Part shown: positions 25,978-33,930 of the stretch, one piece after another
Layout of the letters: the number at the start of each line of letters is the position of its first letter
Numbering within the stretch: position 1 is the first letter of the stretch
Assembly: GCA_013141495.1 (NCBI GenBank)
Contig: JABFQV010000001.1
Span: 62,001-126,000, forward strand
Source of the DNA: Methylotenera sp.
GTDB lineage: Bacteria > Pseudomonadota > Gammaproteobacteria > Burkholderiales > Methylophilaceae
Reading direction: 5' to 3'
DNA: 64,000 bases
Position numbers and translations under genes: made by a program
The notes under the pieces: model-generated
Database searches by the model: none
The model's input: the letters and a program-made list of their open reading frames with translations, nothing else
Told to the model about the DNA's origin: nothing

Positions 25978-27489
25978 ATGAATGGTAATAAATTACGCGG
26001 TGTCATTGCCGCAGTTGCAGGTGTAATGATGTTTAATGCAATGCCAGTAATGGCAGACAGCACCGATGATATTTTAAATGCGCTGATTGCAAAAGGCGTA
26101 TTAACTGAAGAAGAAGGTGCGTTGTTACAAAAAGGCCGCACTGGCGAAAAAGAAGCCGCTGCTAAAAAGAAAGAAAGCGAAATTAAAGCTTCTTTCAAAG
26201 ATGGCATCGTGTTTGAATCAGGCGATAAACAGCATAAATTTTCTATTAACGGCCGTGCGCAGGCAGATTACCGTAGCTTCAGCGATGAAGTAACCAATAA
26301 CCAAACTGATACATGGGATATCCGCCGTGCTTATTTAGGTGCTAAAGGCTCGTTTTACGATACCTATGATTTTGAAGTAACGGTAAATAATACCAGCGGT
26401 ACCAATGGTCCGGATTTATTGTATGCATACACAAACATTCGCTGGTGGGATCAGGCGCAATTTAAAATTGGTCAGTTCAAACAACCATTCAGCATGGAAG
26501 AATTAGGTAGCTCACGCTTTACTAACTTTACCGAGCGTTCTTTGCTAACACAGTTAGTGCCAGCAGTTGACCGTGGCGCGCAAGTGCATGGCACACCATT
26601 TAAAGGTGCAACCTATGCTTTAGGTTATTTCAACGGTGTAGGTATCAACCGTGGTACAAACGTGAATGACAATAACTTTTTGGCAGATGGCAAGTCAGTG
26701 ACTGGTCGTGTAACGGTGAACATTGCAGAAATGTTGGACAACAAAGAAGCGGTATTCCACTTGGGTGCAGCTTACTCTAGCACGACGGATTCTGATCAAG
26801 TCAATGCAATCGACATTCGTACAGAAGGTCGTGGTACCAGCACAGTTAAAACTGAGGCATTTACTGGCATTAGTGCTACCAACAGTGGTTATGATTTAAA
26901 ACGCGCAGGTTTAGAAGGTGCTGTGGCTTATGGCCCAGTTAAATTCCAATCAGAGTGGATTAGAGCTGAGTTTGACCCTGTCAATGGAAAACCCTTGATA
27001 ACTAAGCCAGCGACTACTTCACCTGTTGCTGCTGCGGTGCCTGGAACTTTAGGAAGCAAAGATATTACCGCTTGGTATGCTGCTGTAAACTGGATGATTA
27101 CCGGTGAAAACTATGCAGATGTTTATAAAGGTGGTTTGTTCAGTGGTCGCATGAAACCTAAAAATGAATTTGACCCTAAAAATGGTAAATCTGGTTGGGG
27201 CGCATGGGAAATCGGCGCGCGTTACAGCAAGTTAGATGCGTCTGACTTCCAACGTGGTGATTTAGTAAGTGCTTATGGTGCGACTACAGGTGTTGCAAAA
27301 TCCGGTACGTCATCGCAGAACAAGTTCAATGAAGTGGATGCATGGACTATTGGTTTGAAATGGATTCCAAGCCCGAATGTTCGCTTCATGGCTAACTACG
27401 TGACCACTAATATGGATTGCGCTGCAAATGTAGTATGTACTGAAGATAAGGAAAAAGCGGTTAATTTACGTACACAAATCGACTTTTAA
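25978..27489 (+). CDS. Phosphate-selective porin O/P-like outer membrane protein
   Basis: A 503-aa outer-membrane beta-barrel of the OprO/OprP type (PF07396). It has a signal peptide ending MPVMA-DST (about residue 25), a short N-terminal helical/coiled region with EEEGALLQKGRTGEKEAAAKKKE, then the barrel starting FSINGRAQADYRSF. Hallmarks are WDIRRAYLGAKGSFYDTYDFEVTV and FKIGQFKQPFSMEELGSSRF, and it ends with an aromatic residue (TQIDF), as outer-membrane proteins do. The start at 25978 follows AAAAGGGAG; a frame open to 25948 lacks this. The PHO box upstream supports phosphate or polyphosphate uptake during starvation. Confidence 0.92.
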   Translation: MNGNKLRGVIAAVAGVMMFNAMPVMADSTDDILNALIAKGVLTEEEGALLQKGRTGEKEAAAKKKESEIKASFKDGIVFESGDKQHKFSINGRAQADYRSFSDEVTNNQTDTWDIRRAYLGAKGSFYDTYDFEVTVNNTSGTNGPDLLYAYTNIRWWDQAQFKIGQFKQPFSMEELGSSRFTNFTERSLLTQLVPAVDRGAQVHGTPFKGATYALGYFNGVGINRGTNVNDNNFLADGKSVTGRVTVNIAEMLDNKEAVFHLGAAYSSTTDSDQVNAIDIRTEGRGTSTVKTEAFTGISATNSGYDLKRAGLEGAVAYGPVKFQSEWIRAEFDPVNGKPLITKPATTSPVAAAVPGTLGSKDITAWYAAVNWMITGENYADVYKGGLFSGRMKPKNEFDPKNGKSGWGAWEIGARYSKLDASDFQRGDLVSAYGATTGVAKSGTSSQNKFNEVDAWTIGLKWIPSPNVRFMANYVTTNMDCAANVVCTEDKEKAVNLRTQIDF

Positions 27490-27544
27490 TACTTGTAGTT
27501 AAAAGTAAATAAGTATCTCCTTGCGGTTTCGGCTGCATCCCCTT

Positions 27545-27568
27545 TAGCCCGCGCAAGCGGGCTTTTTT
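27545..27568 (+). terminator. Terminator after the porin gene
   Basis: AGCCCGC-gcaa-GCGGGCT followed by a run of T, 55 bp downstream of the porin stop codon. It is a canonical intrinsic terminator. Confidence 0.9.
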
Positions 27569-27569
27569 T

Positions 27570-27886
27570 AACTTTCATGAATGTTGTAATAGGTCGCTTT
27601 CGCGCGACTGGCGAGTTACTTTCTTTTGCTTAGCCAAAAGAAAGTAACCAAAGAAAAGGCTACCCCCTACCGCTTGTTTCCCGTGCTGCTCAGCCTCATG
27701 GGCGTCAATCGGAAACTCGCCAATAAAACCCTTTGGCTCAAACAGCCGATTGCCGAAAGCTCCCATGAAGCTGAGCAGCACAGGCGCGGTAGCAGGGGGT
27801 TTAAAGCCCAGTAGGGTGGGTCACTTGTGACCCACGCGTTGCAATGGTTAAATTTGCACACCGTTAACTTTAATGAATGTTGTAAT
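27570..27886. repeat. Composite hairpin-rich element between 21-nt direct repeats
   Basis: AACTTTCATGAATGTTGTAA(T) at 27570-27590 recurs with one mismatch at 27866-27886. Between them lie a perfect 14-bp inverted repeat (27615-27628 with 27635-27648, loop CTTAGC), a 19-of-20 inverted pair (GTGCTGCTCAGC... near 27681 and its complement ending near 27782), and a perfect hairpin GTGGGTCAC-TT-GTGACCCAC at 27816-27835. No plausible protein is encoded. It looks like nested non-coding repeats inserted after the porin gene. Confidence 0.75.
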
Positions 27887-27964
27887 CGTGCGATCCCTTG
27901 ATTCCACTACACTTCATCAAGGCTTGCTACGTGCTATTTTTTTGGTTTGAAAGGTTGTTTACAG

Positions 27965-29320
27965 ATGATTAAGGTAATTACACAATATTTAGCCGCTTTG
28001 CTCTTTTTGGTTGCCGTGCCGGTATTGGCTGGTGAGGCGTATATTCAGCCCTTGGTAACAGGCTGGGAGGTTCGCCCCATTATCACGGTGGGAGAATCTG
28101 CCGCTAACGGCTACCGCATGGTAGGTGTGCCTGATGGCTTGGGTGCTTTTGACAACAACGATGGTTCATTTACCTTGCTGATGAACCATGAAATTGCCGC
28201 AAACAAAGGTGCAATCCGTGCGCATGGGCAAAAGGGCGCTTTTGTTTCACGCTGGGTGATTGATGCTGAAAGTTTGGCTGTGCGCTCAGGTGCAGATTTA
28301 GTGCGTGCTACATTGCCGATTGGCGTGGTCACTCCATTTAACCGCTTATGTTCCGCTGATCTTGCGCCGCCATCCGCTTTTTATAACGCAAGCACTCAGA
28401 AAGGCTATGCCGGACAACTGTTTTTAAATGGCGAAGAAGATAAAGCCGGTGGGCGTGCCTTTGCGCACTCGCTCAATGGCATCAGTTACGCATTGCCGGA
28501 TTTAGGCCGCATTGCGTGGGAGAATGTGTTGGTAAATGCTGGCACGGGCGATAAAACCATAGTCATGGGTATGGATGATATTCATAATGGCTTAGTACTG
28601 ACTTATGTAGGTGAAAAGCGCACGCAAGGTAACCCTGTTGAGCAAGCTGGGTTAGTGGATGGGCGTTTATATGCCATTAAAGCGGAGGGCGCGCGTTTTA
28701 GCTTGGTTGCGTTGCAAAATGCTGCAAAATTAGACGGTAAAGCTTTGCGCGAGCAGGCGGCAAAGCTTGGTGCTGCATTGTTCGCGCGGCCTGAAGACGG
28801 TGCGTGGGATACGCAAAATGCCAATCTATTTTATTTTACAACCACAGACAAAATAGGCGGCAACACGCAATTGCATCAATTACAGTTTGATGATGTGAAG
28901 CAACCCGCACTGGGCGGGCGTATCGAGGTGGTACTAAACGGACGTGATATTGGCGCTGAAATGTTTGATAACCTTACAGTGGATAGTGACGGCAAGGTGC
29001 TGATTCAAGAAGATCCAGGTAAGGACGCACGTTTGGCTGCCATTTGGCAGTTTGACCCGGTACGTAAAACCGCACTTAAAGTTTTTGAGTCACGCCCTGC
29101 ATTGTTTTTATCGGGTCAGGCGCAGTTTATGACGGAAGATGAAGAACATTCGGGGATTGTGGAAATAACTCATTTGCTCAAAACGGCTACTTGGTTTGAT
29201 GTGAATCGACGCTATTATTTGGGCACGACGCAATCGCACCTTGAGCACACGGATGCCGAGCTGGTGGAATATGGTCAGTTATGGCTGATGACGAGCCCAA
29301 GCTCAATTAGTCAATATTGA
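27965..29320 (+). CDS. PhoX-like (DUF839) secreted phosphatase
   Basis: A 451-aa exported protein. A Sec signal peptide ends VPVLA-GEA (about residue 22). The body resembles the DUF839/PhoX family: DGLGAFDNNDGSFTLLMNHE, a single Cys in FNRLCSADL, and LNGEEDKAGGRAF, where family members place metal ligands. PhoX enzymes are calcium/iron phosphatases releasing phosphate from organic esters. It follows the PHO-controlled porin, which fits. No PHO box of its own was found, and the repeat element lies between. The start at 27965 has AAGG 10 bp upstream; a TTG at 27947 is less likely. It may hydrolyse another phosphoester, and the family assignment is from motif memory only. Confidence 0.65.
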   Translation: MIKVITQYLAALLFLVAVPVLAGEAYIQPLVTGWEVRPIITVGESAANGYRMVGVPDGLGAFDNNDGSFTLLMNHEIAANKGAIRAHGQKGAFVSRWVIDAESLAVRSGADLVRATLPIGVVTPFNRLCSADLAPPSAFYNASTQKGYAGQLFLNGEEDKAGGRAFAHSLNGISYALPDLGRIAWENVLVNAGTGDKTIVMGMDDIHNGLVLTYVGEKRTQGNPVEQAGLVDGRLYAIKAEGARFSLVALQNAAKLDGKALREQAAKLGAALFARPEDGAWDTQNANLFYFTTTDKIGGNTQLHQLQFDDVKQPALGGRIEVVLNGRDIGAEMFDNLTVDSDGKVLIQEDPGKDARLAAIWQFDPVRKTALKVFESRPALFLSGQAQFMTEDEEHSGIVEITHLLKTATWFDVNRRYYLGTTQSHLEHTDAELVEYGQLWLMTSPSSISQY

Positions 29321-29366
29321 TTCGCTCAAGCATTGCGACTAAGCATGAGCTTGCGTGCGGTTAATG

Positions 29367-29372
29367 TATAAT
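29367..29372 (+). promoter_or_regulatory. Candidate -10 element (TATAAT) of the carbonic anhydrase gene
   Basis: A perfect TATAAT 28 bp before the start codon of the carbonic anhydrase. The -35 region is weak. Confidence 0.4.
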
Positions 29373-29399
29373 CCGCAGACTATTTTAATGGAGTGATGT

Positions 29400-30038
29400 A
29401 TGTATAAACACCCCTTGCTAGACCGTGACAAAATGACGCCGCAAGAAGCGCTGGATGTGCTGATTGACGGTAACCATCGTTTTGCCAATAATTTAACGGC
29501 CAATAAAGATTTACATAATTTGGTGATGATGACCAAAGATAAACAACATCCGTTTGTTTCTATGTTGAGTTGCAGTGATTCACGTGCGCCGGTGGAGATG
29601 GTGTTTGATCAAGCTTTGGGCGATGTGTTTAGTGTGCGCTTGGCAGGCAACATTGCCTCAGATAAAGCCATTGGAAGTTTGGAGTTTGGCTGTAAATACT
29701 TAGGCAGTAAGCTGATTGTGGTGCTGGGGCATACCGGCTGCGGTGCAGTAAAAGCAGCGTGCGATAACTTTAAAGATGGCCATATTGGCGAAATTACCAA
29801 TTTAATCAAGCCTGCAGTGCGCCTGGAAAAAAGCACTCTTGAGAACAGAAATTCCAGTAATGATGATTTTGTAGCTAAAGTGTGCGAGTTAAGCGTGCAA
29901 GTGCAAATGGATGAAATTATGCATACCAGCGATATTTTGCAAGATATGGTCGCCAGTAAGCAAATTGCGATTATTGGCGGCATTTATGATTTAGCCACGG
30001 GTGAAGTGCGTTTTATGCAAAATGCGGTGGGATTGTAG
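29400..30038 (+). CDS. can: Beta-class carbonic anhydrase
   Basis: A 212-aa zinc enzyme interconverting CO2 and bicarbonate in the cytoplasm. The zinc ligands and catalytic dyad of the beta class are visible: Cys58, Asp60 and Arg62 in SCSDSRAP, then His111 and Cys114 in GHTGCGAVKAA. Length is typical. It is monocistronic, preceded by a TATAAT and followed by a hairpin. In a one-carbon oxidiser it would supply bicarbonate for carboxylations. Confidence 0.95.
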   Translation: MYKHPLLDRDKMTPQEALDVLIDGNHRFANNLTANKDLHNLVMMTKDKQHPFVSMLSCSDSRAPVEMVFDQALGDVFSVRLAGNIASDKAIGSLEFGCKYLGSKLIVVLGHTGCGAVKAACDNFKDGHIGEITNLIKPAVRLEKSTLENRNSSNDDFVAKVCELSVQVQMDEIMHTSDILQDMVASKQIAIIGGIYDLATGEVRFMQNAVGL

Positions 30039-30060
30039 GCGGCTTTGTAATATGGCACTC

Positions 30061-30087
30061 TGGTGCAGGGGCGCAACTCCTGCACCA
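30061..30087. terminator. Hairpin between carbonic anhydrase and ferredoxin genes
   Basis: TGGTGCAGG and CCTGCACCA form a perfect 9-bp stem around a 9-nt loop, followed by TAATTTTGTTT. It is likely a terminator for the carbonic anhydrase transcript. Confidence 0.6.
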
Positions 30088-30126
30088 TAATTTTGTTTAA
30101 TCGCGCCTACGTTCAGCTTCTTAGGC

Positions 30127-30468
30127 TTATCGATGACCTTCTTTAGCCATGTTGATTGAGTATTTTGGAATTTCTACCACTAAGTCCTCAGTACCAACAC
30201 GGGCTTGGCACGAAAGCCGTGAGTTCGGCTCTAATCCCCAAGCTTTATCCAGTAAATCATCTTCTTGGTCGGTTGACGGGTTGAGTGATTTAAAGCCTTC
30301 GCGCACAATCACATGGCAGGTGGTGCAAGCGCAGGCTTGATCACAGGCATGGTCGATGTCAATATGGTTATTTAATAGTACATCACAGATTGATTCTCCA
30401 GTGTTGGCTTCAATAGCCGCACCTTCAGGGCAAAGTTCTACGTGTGGCAAAATAATGATTTGTGGCAT
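30127..30468 (-). CDS. fdx: 2Fe-2S ferredoxin, Isc type
   Basis: A 113-aa adrenodoxin-like ferredoxin that supplies electrons for iron-sulfur cluster assembly. The cluster motif is ACDQACACTTCHV, whose cysteines follow the Isc-ferredoxin order CX5CX2C, with the fourth Cys in SRLSCQARV. The C-terminal VVEIPKYSINMAKEGH is typical of Isc-linked ferredoxins. Here it stands alone, without iscSUA or hscBA beside it. Confidence 0.94.
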   Translation of the reverse strand: MPQIIILPHVELCPEGAAIEANTGESICDVLLNNHIDIDHACDQACACTTCHVIVREGFKSLNPSTDQEDDLLDKAWGLEPNSRLSCQARVGTEDLVVEIPKYSINMAKEGHR

Positions 30469-30517
30469 GTTGTTTCCTAGTGTTCTGATTTCACAATAAG
30501 CTTGTGATTAAAAAATA

Positions 30518-30735
30518 GAGAGCTTTGCACGAAGCTGCCTTATTGCTAAAAACGTTAATTTTGTACCCCAGGGCACCCTCTCTTTTCACTTCGTGAAAAT
30601 TCACCTTGTCATTCTGAGCGTAGCGAAGAATCCAGGCAACTAATTGATTATACTGGATTCTTCGCTATGCTCAGAATGACGGGCTTGATATTTTAGTTAA
30701 AAATAGTGCTATTTTTAGCTTCATGCAAAGCTCTC
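30518..30735. mobile_element. MITE-like non-coding element with inverted ends
   Basis: GAGAGCTTTGCACGAAGCT (30518-30536) and its complement at 30717-30735 form 19-bp terminal inverted repeats with one mismatch. The pentamer AAATA directly abuts both outer ends (30513-30517 and 30736-30740), like a target-site duplication. Inside lie TTTTCAC-TTC-GTGAAAA (30583-30599) and the nested hairpin listed separately. No ORF of useful length exists. It fills the 324-bp gap between fdx and rsmA. Confidence 0.7.
30608..30680. repeat. Nested 28-bp-arm hairpin repeat
   Basis: GTCATTCTGAGCGTAGCGAA... (30608-30635) pairs with 30653-30680 with a single mismatch over 28 bp and a 17-nt loop. This is a familiar interspersed palindromic repeat, here sitting inside the MITE-like element. 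Confidence 0.85.
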
Positions 30736-30792
30736 AAATAAAAATTAAATTCAATAAAGTGTCGCTTTTTTTAAGCTAAGCGGCGCGCTCGC

Positions 30793-31587
30793 TTAATGCG
30801 AAGTTTTAGCTAAATAATTGGCGATAGTGACAAAATCAGCTACGCTTAAATTCTCAGCGCGCTGTTGTGAATTTATTTCGAGTGAGGCAAAGCCATCATC
30901 ATCAAGCATGCCTTTAAGCGTGTTGCGTAATGTTTTGCGGCGCTGGCCAAATGCAGCTAACACTACTTTGGCAAATAAAGCTTCATCTATAGCCACAAAG
31001 GGCAATGTAGCGTGTGGCACACAACGCACAAAGGCTGATTCTACTTTTGGCGCGGGGCTAAATGCCTCAGGTGGCACGGTGAACAGATATTCCATTTGTA
31101 GCCGATACTGTAACATCACGCTAAGCCTGCCATAGGCGGCCGTTGAAGGCTCGGCAACCATGCGTTCAACGACTTCTTTTTGCAACATAAAGTGCATGTC
31201 AGTAATGTGTGCAACGTTATCGAGCAGGTGAAACAGGATAGGCGTAGAAATATTGTAGGGTAGGTTGCCTGTAACGCGCAAATGATCACCCAAGCTAGAA
31301 AAATCAAACTTCAGGGCATCGGCATTGTGTATATTGATGTTATTTTGTTTGCCGTAACTTGGTTTCACGTATTCTTGCTGCATCCACGCAATAATGTCAC
31401 GATCAACTTCTACCACATGTAACAGATTCAGTTGTTGCAATAGCGGTTTGGTCAGCGCACCTAAACCTGGCCCAATTTCAACCATGAGGTCATCCGGCTG
31501 TGGTGAAATAGCATCTACTAAGCTAGTAATCACGCTTTGGTCTGTAAGGAAGTTTTGGCCGAAGCGTTTTTTTGCGATATGTTTCAT
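30793..31587 (-). CDS. rsmA: 16S rRNA dimethyladenosine transferase
   Basis: A 264-aa SAM-dependent enzyme (KsgA) dimethylating two adjacent adenosines at the 3' end of 16S rRNA. The SAM motif VEIGPGLGALTKPL is at about 35-48, catalytic NLPYN in VTGNLPYNIST, and KRFGQNFL at the N-terminus. It is the last gene of lptD-surA-pdxA-rsmA, 17 bp after pdxA, a conserved order in proteobacteria. Confidence 0.96.
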   Translation of the reverse strand: MKHIAKKRFGQNFLTDQSVITSLVDAISPQPDDLMVEIGPGLGALTKPLLQQLNLLHVVEVDRDIIAWMQQEYVKPSYGKQNNINIHNADALKFDFSSLGDHLRVTGNLPYNISTPILFHLLDNVAHITDMHFMLQKEVVERMVAEPSTAAYGRLSVMLQYRLQMEYLFTVPPEAFSPAPKVESAFVRCVPHATLPFVAIDEALFAKVVLAAFGQRRKTLRNTLKGMLDDDGFASLEINSQQRAENLSVADFVTIANYLAKTSH

Positions 31588-31604
31588 TGTTTTTTGTTTG
31601 TTAT

Positions 31605-32600
31605 TTATTGTTTGTTTGCGTGTGTAAGTTCTATGGCTAATGTGATGGCTGCTAGCAAACTGCCAATTTCGATATTACCTGTGCCAGCTAGGTCTAACGC
31701 GGTGCCGTGGTCAACCGAGGTGCGGATAATGGGCAAGCCCAGTGTGACATTGACGCCTTCACCAAAGCTGGCATGTTTGAGCACTGGCAGACCTTGGTCA
31801 TGATACATGGCGAGCACGGCATCAGCCTGGCTTAAATGATGTTTGGCAAATAGTGTATCTGCGGGTAGCGCACCAATGAGTTGCATGCCTTCTGATTGTA
31901 ATTTTTCTAATACAGGGTTAATCACTTCAATTTCTTCACGGCCTAAGTAGCCGTCTTCGCCTGCATGTGGATTAAGGCCAGCCACCAGAATTCGCGGGTT
32001 TTTGATACCAAATTTAACCGTTAAATCATGGTGCAAAATACGAATGGTGGTTTCAAGGCTGCTACGCGTAATCGCTTGCGGCACGTCTTTAAGTGCTAGG
32101 TGCGTAGTGGCAAGGGCCACTCTCATGCCGCCGCCAACTAGCATCATCACTACTTGTGGCGTGTTGGTTAGTTCTGCTAAAAATTCGGTATGGCCGCTAA
32201 AGGCAATGCCGGCTTCGTTAATAATGCCTTTATGCACAGGTGCTGTGACCATGGCATCAAAATTGTTTTGCAAACAGCCTAAGGCCGCTGTTTTTAGGGT
32301 TTCTAGCACATACGCGCTATTGCCAGCATCTAAGTGGCCAGCAACGACTGGATGATTGGCTGTAAGGTGTAACACCGTTAACGAACCATCGCCAAGGTGG
32401 GCGTGCGTAGCCTGTGCATCGTAAGCATTGGTTTGCAGTGTTAGGTTTAATGCTTTAGCCCGTGCTTGCAGCATATTGCTATCGGCAATAACCACCAGTT
32501 GCGCATTGAGTGGTTGGTGTGCCAGCATTACGCATAAATCGGGGCCGATGCCAGCGGGTTCGCCAGCAGTAACAACAATGCGGGGTAGTGAGCTATTCAC
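31605..32600 (-). CDS. pdxA: 4-hydroxythreonine-4-phosphate dehydrogenase
   Basis: A 331-aa enzyme of pyridoxal 5'-phosphate synthesis by the DXP-dependent route. It opens with RIVVTAGEPAGIGPDL, and metal-binding histidines are recognisable in SGHTEFLAEL, GLNPHAGEDGYLG and MYHDQGLPVLKH. Its substrate route shares DXP with Dxs, encoded in this window at 52,689-54,542. It lies between surA and rsmA. Confidence 0.96.
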   Translation of the reverse strand: MNSSLPRIVVTAGEPAGIGPDLCVMLAHQPLNAQLVVIADSNMLQARAKALNLTLQTNAYDAQATHAHLGDGSLTVLHLTANHPVVAGHLDAGNSAYVLETLKTAALGCLQNNFDAMVTAPVHKGIINEAGIAFSGHTEFLAELTNTPQVVMMLVGGGMRVALATTHLALKDVPQAITRSSLETTIRILHHDLTVKFGIKNPRILVAGLNPHAGEDGYLGREEIEVINPVLEKLQSEGMQLIGALPADTLFAKHHLSQADAVLAMYHDQGLPVLKHASFGEGVNVTLGLPIIRTSVDHGTALDLAGTGNIEIGSLLAAITLAIELTHANKQ

Positions 32601-32626
32601 AAGATTGGGTAGGTTTAAATTAAAGA

Positions 32627-33925
32627 TTAAAACTTATCCTCAAGCCTAAGTTCAACATAAGCGCGGTCGCGTAATTCACGCACCCAGTCCTGATAGGCTT
32701 CATCGGCTTTTCTGGCGCGAATTTCCTGACGCGCTTTAAGGCGCGCAGCCTCTTTACTCATGTCTTGTTTGCGGCGCTCAAGCACTTGAATAATGTGCCA
32801 GCCAAATGGGCTGCGGATAGGTTCGCTGATTTGGTTATCTTTAAGTTCGTTCATGGCTTTTTCAAACTGTGGCACCGTGTCACCAGGGTTTACCCAACCT
32901 AAGTCGCCACCGTTGGACGCGGTGCCATCTTCTGAAAATTGGCGTGCCAGCACTTCAAACTTATCACCATTATCGAGGCGCTCTTTAATGCCATCCATTT
33001 TTTGTTTGCCCTCTGTTTCAGACATGATTTCTGAAAGTTTGATGAGAATATGGCGCGCATGTGTTTGCTCAATCACCAAAGGCGAGTTGCCACCACGTTT
33101 ATTGGTGAGCTTTAAAATATGAAAGCCATTTGGACTGCGCAGTGCGGCAGAAACATCGCCGGCCTGCATGGCTTTGAGCGCATCTAAAAACAGCTTCGGT
33201 AATTGCGTGCTGGTTTTCCAACCTAAACTGCCGCCTTCTAATGCGTTAGGTGCATCTGAAAAGCTGGCTGATACTTTGGCAAAACTGGTGCCTTCTTGCA
33301 ACGCTTTGACTGCTTCATCTACTTTTGCTTTTGCTTTTTGTACGTCTTCAGTGGCGCCTTCTTCTGGCGTGCGAATTAAAATATGTGATATTTCAAATTC
33401 ATCGGTACTTTCATTGCTGGAGGCCTGCGTAGTTAAAAAGTTATCAATTTCAGATTCAGTAACGTTAACGCGGCTTTCTACCTCGCGCTCGCGCAAGCGG
33501 GCAATGGTGATTTCACTACGAATGTCAGCTCTAAACTTGCGCATGCTAATGCCATCGGCACTCAATGCTTCGGCAAATTCGCTAAGCGTCATTTTGTTTT
33601 GTTCGGCAATGCGCTCAATGGTTTTATCAAGCTGATTATCATCTACTTTAAGCCCTGTTTGTGCGGCGTATTGTAATTGCAGCGTGTCTGAAATCAAGCG
33701 CTCTAAAATTTGCTTACGCAGAATGTTTTCAGGCGGCAGCTCAGTGCCTTGCTTGGCTAGCTGCGCCGTTACGGTGCGAATACGTCCTTCAAGTTCTTGC
33801 TCGGTAATTACGGTTTGGTCAACAATGGCAACGATGCGGTCAAGTTTGACCACTTCAGCTGCCTGCGCATTGAAGTGACTGAAAATAATCAGGGTGCTAA
33901 ATATAAATTGAATGAAAGTACGCAA
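32627..33925 (-). CDS. surA: Periplasmic chaperone / peptidyl-prolyl isomerase SurA
   Basis: A 432-aa exported chaperone for outer-membrane proteins. A signal peptide ends NAQA-AEV (about residue 22), followed by the SurA N-terminal chaperone domain (LDRIVAIVDQTVITEQEL) and two parvulin domains beginning near FEISHILIRTP and THARHILIKLSE. It lies 5 bp after lptD, whose product is a major SurA client. Confidence 0.96.
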   Translation of the reverse strand: MRTFIQFIFSTLIIFSHFNAQAAEVVKLDRIVAIVDQTVITEQELEGRIRTVTAQLAKQGTELPPENILRKQILERLISDTLQLQYAAQTGLKVDDNQLDKTIERIAEQNKMTLSEFAEALSADGISMRKFRADIRSEITIARLREREVESRVNVTESEIDNFLTTQASSNESTDEFEISHILIRTPEEGATEDVQKAKAKVDEAVKALQEGTSFAKVSASFSDAPNALEGGSLGWKTSTQLPKLFLDALKAMQAGDVSAALRSPNGFHILKLTNKRGGNSPLVIEQTHARHILIKLSEIMSETEGKQKMDGIKERLDNGDKFEVLARQFSEDGTASNGGDLGWVNPGDTVPQFEKAMNELKDNQISEPIRSPFGWHIIQVLERRKQDMSKEAARLKARQEIRARKADEAYQDWVRELRDRAYVELRLEDKF

Positions 33926-33930
33926 AATAG

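Noticed and set aside
27626-27814. Short ORFs on both strands in the gap after the porin gene
   Set aside because: They run through inverted repeats, lack ribosome-binding sites and resemble no protein; the hairpin structure explains the DNA better.
30605-30615. TTGTCAT in the fdx-rsmA gap as a PHO box
   Set aside because: It is part of the arm of a repeat hairpin; no second half-site at 11 bp.
30608-30680. Hairpin considered as a terminator for fdx or rsmA
   Set aside because: It lies upstream of fdx and downstream of rsmA by over 100 bp, has no T-tract, and matches the interspersed repeat style.
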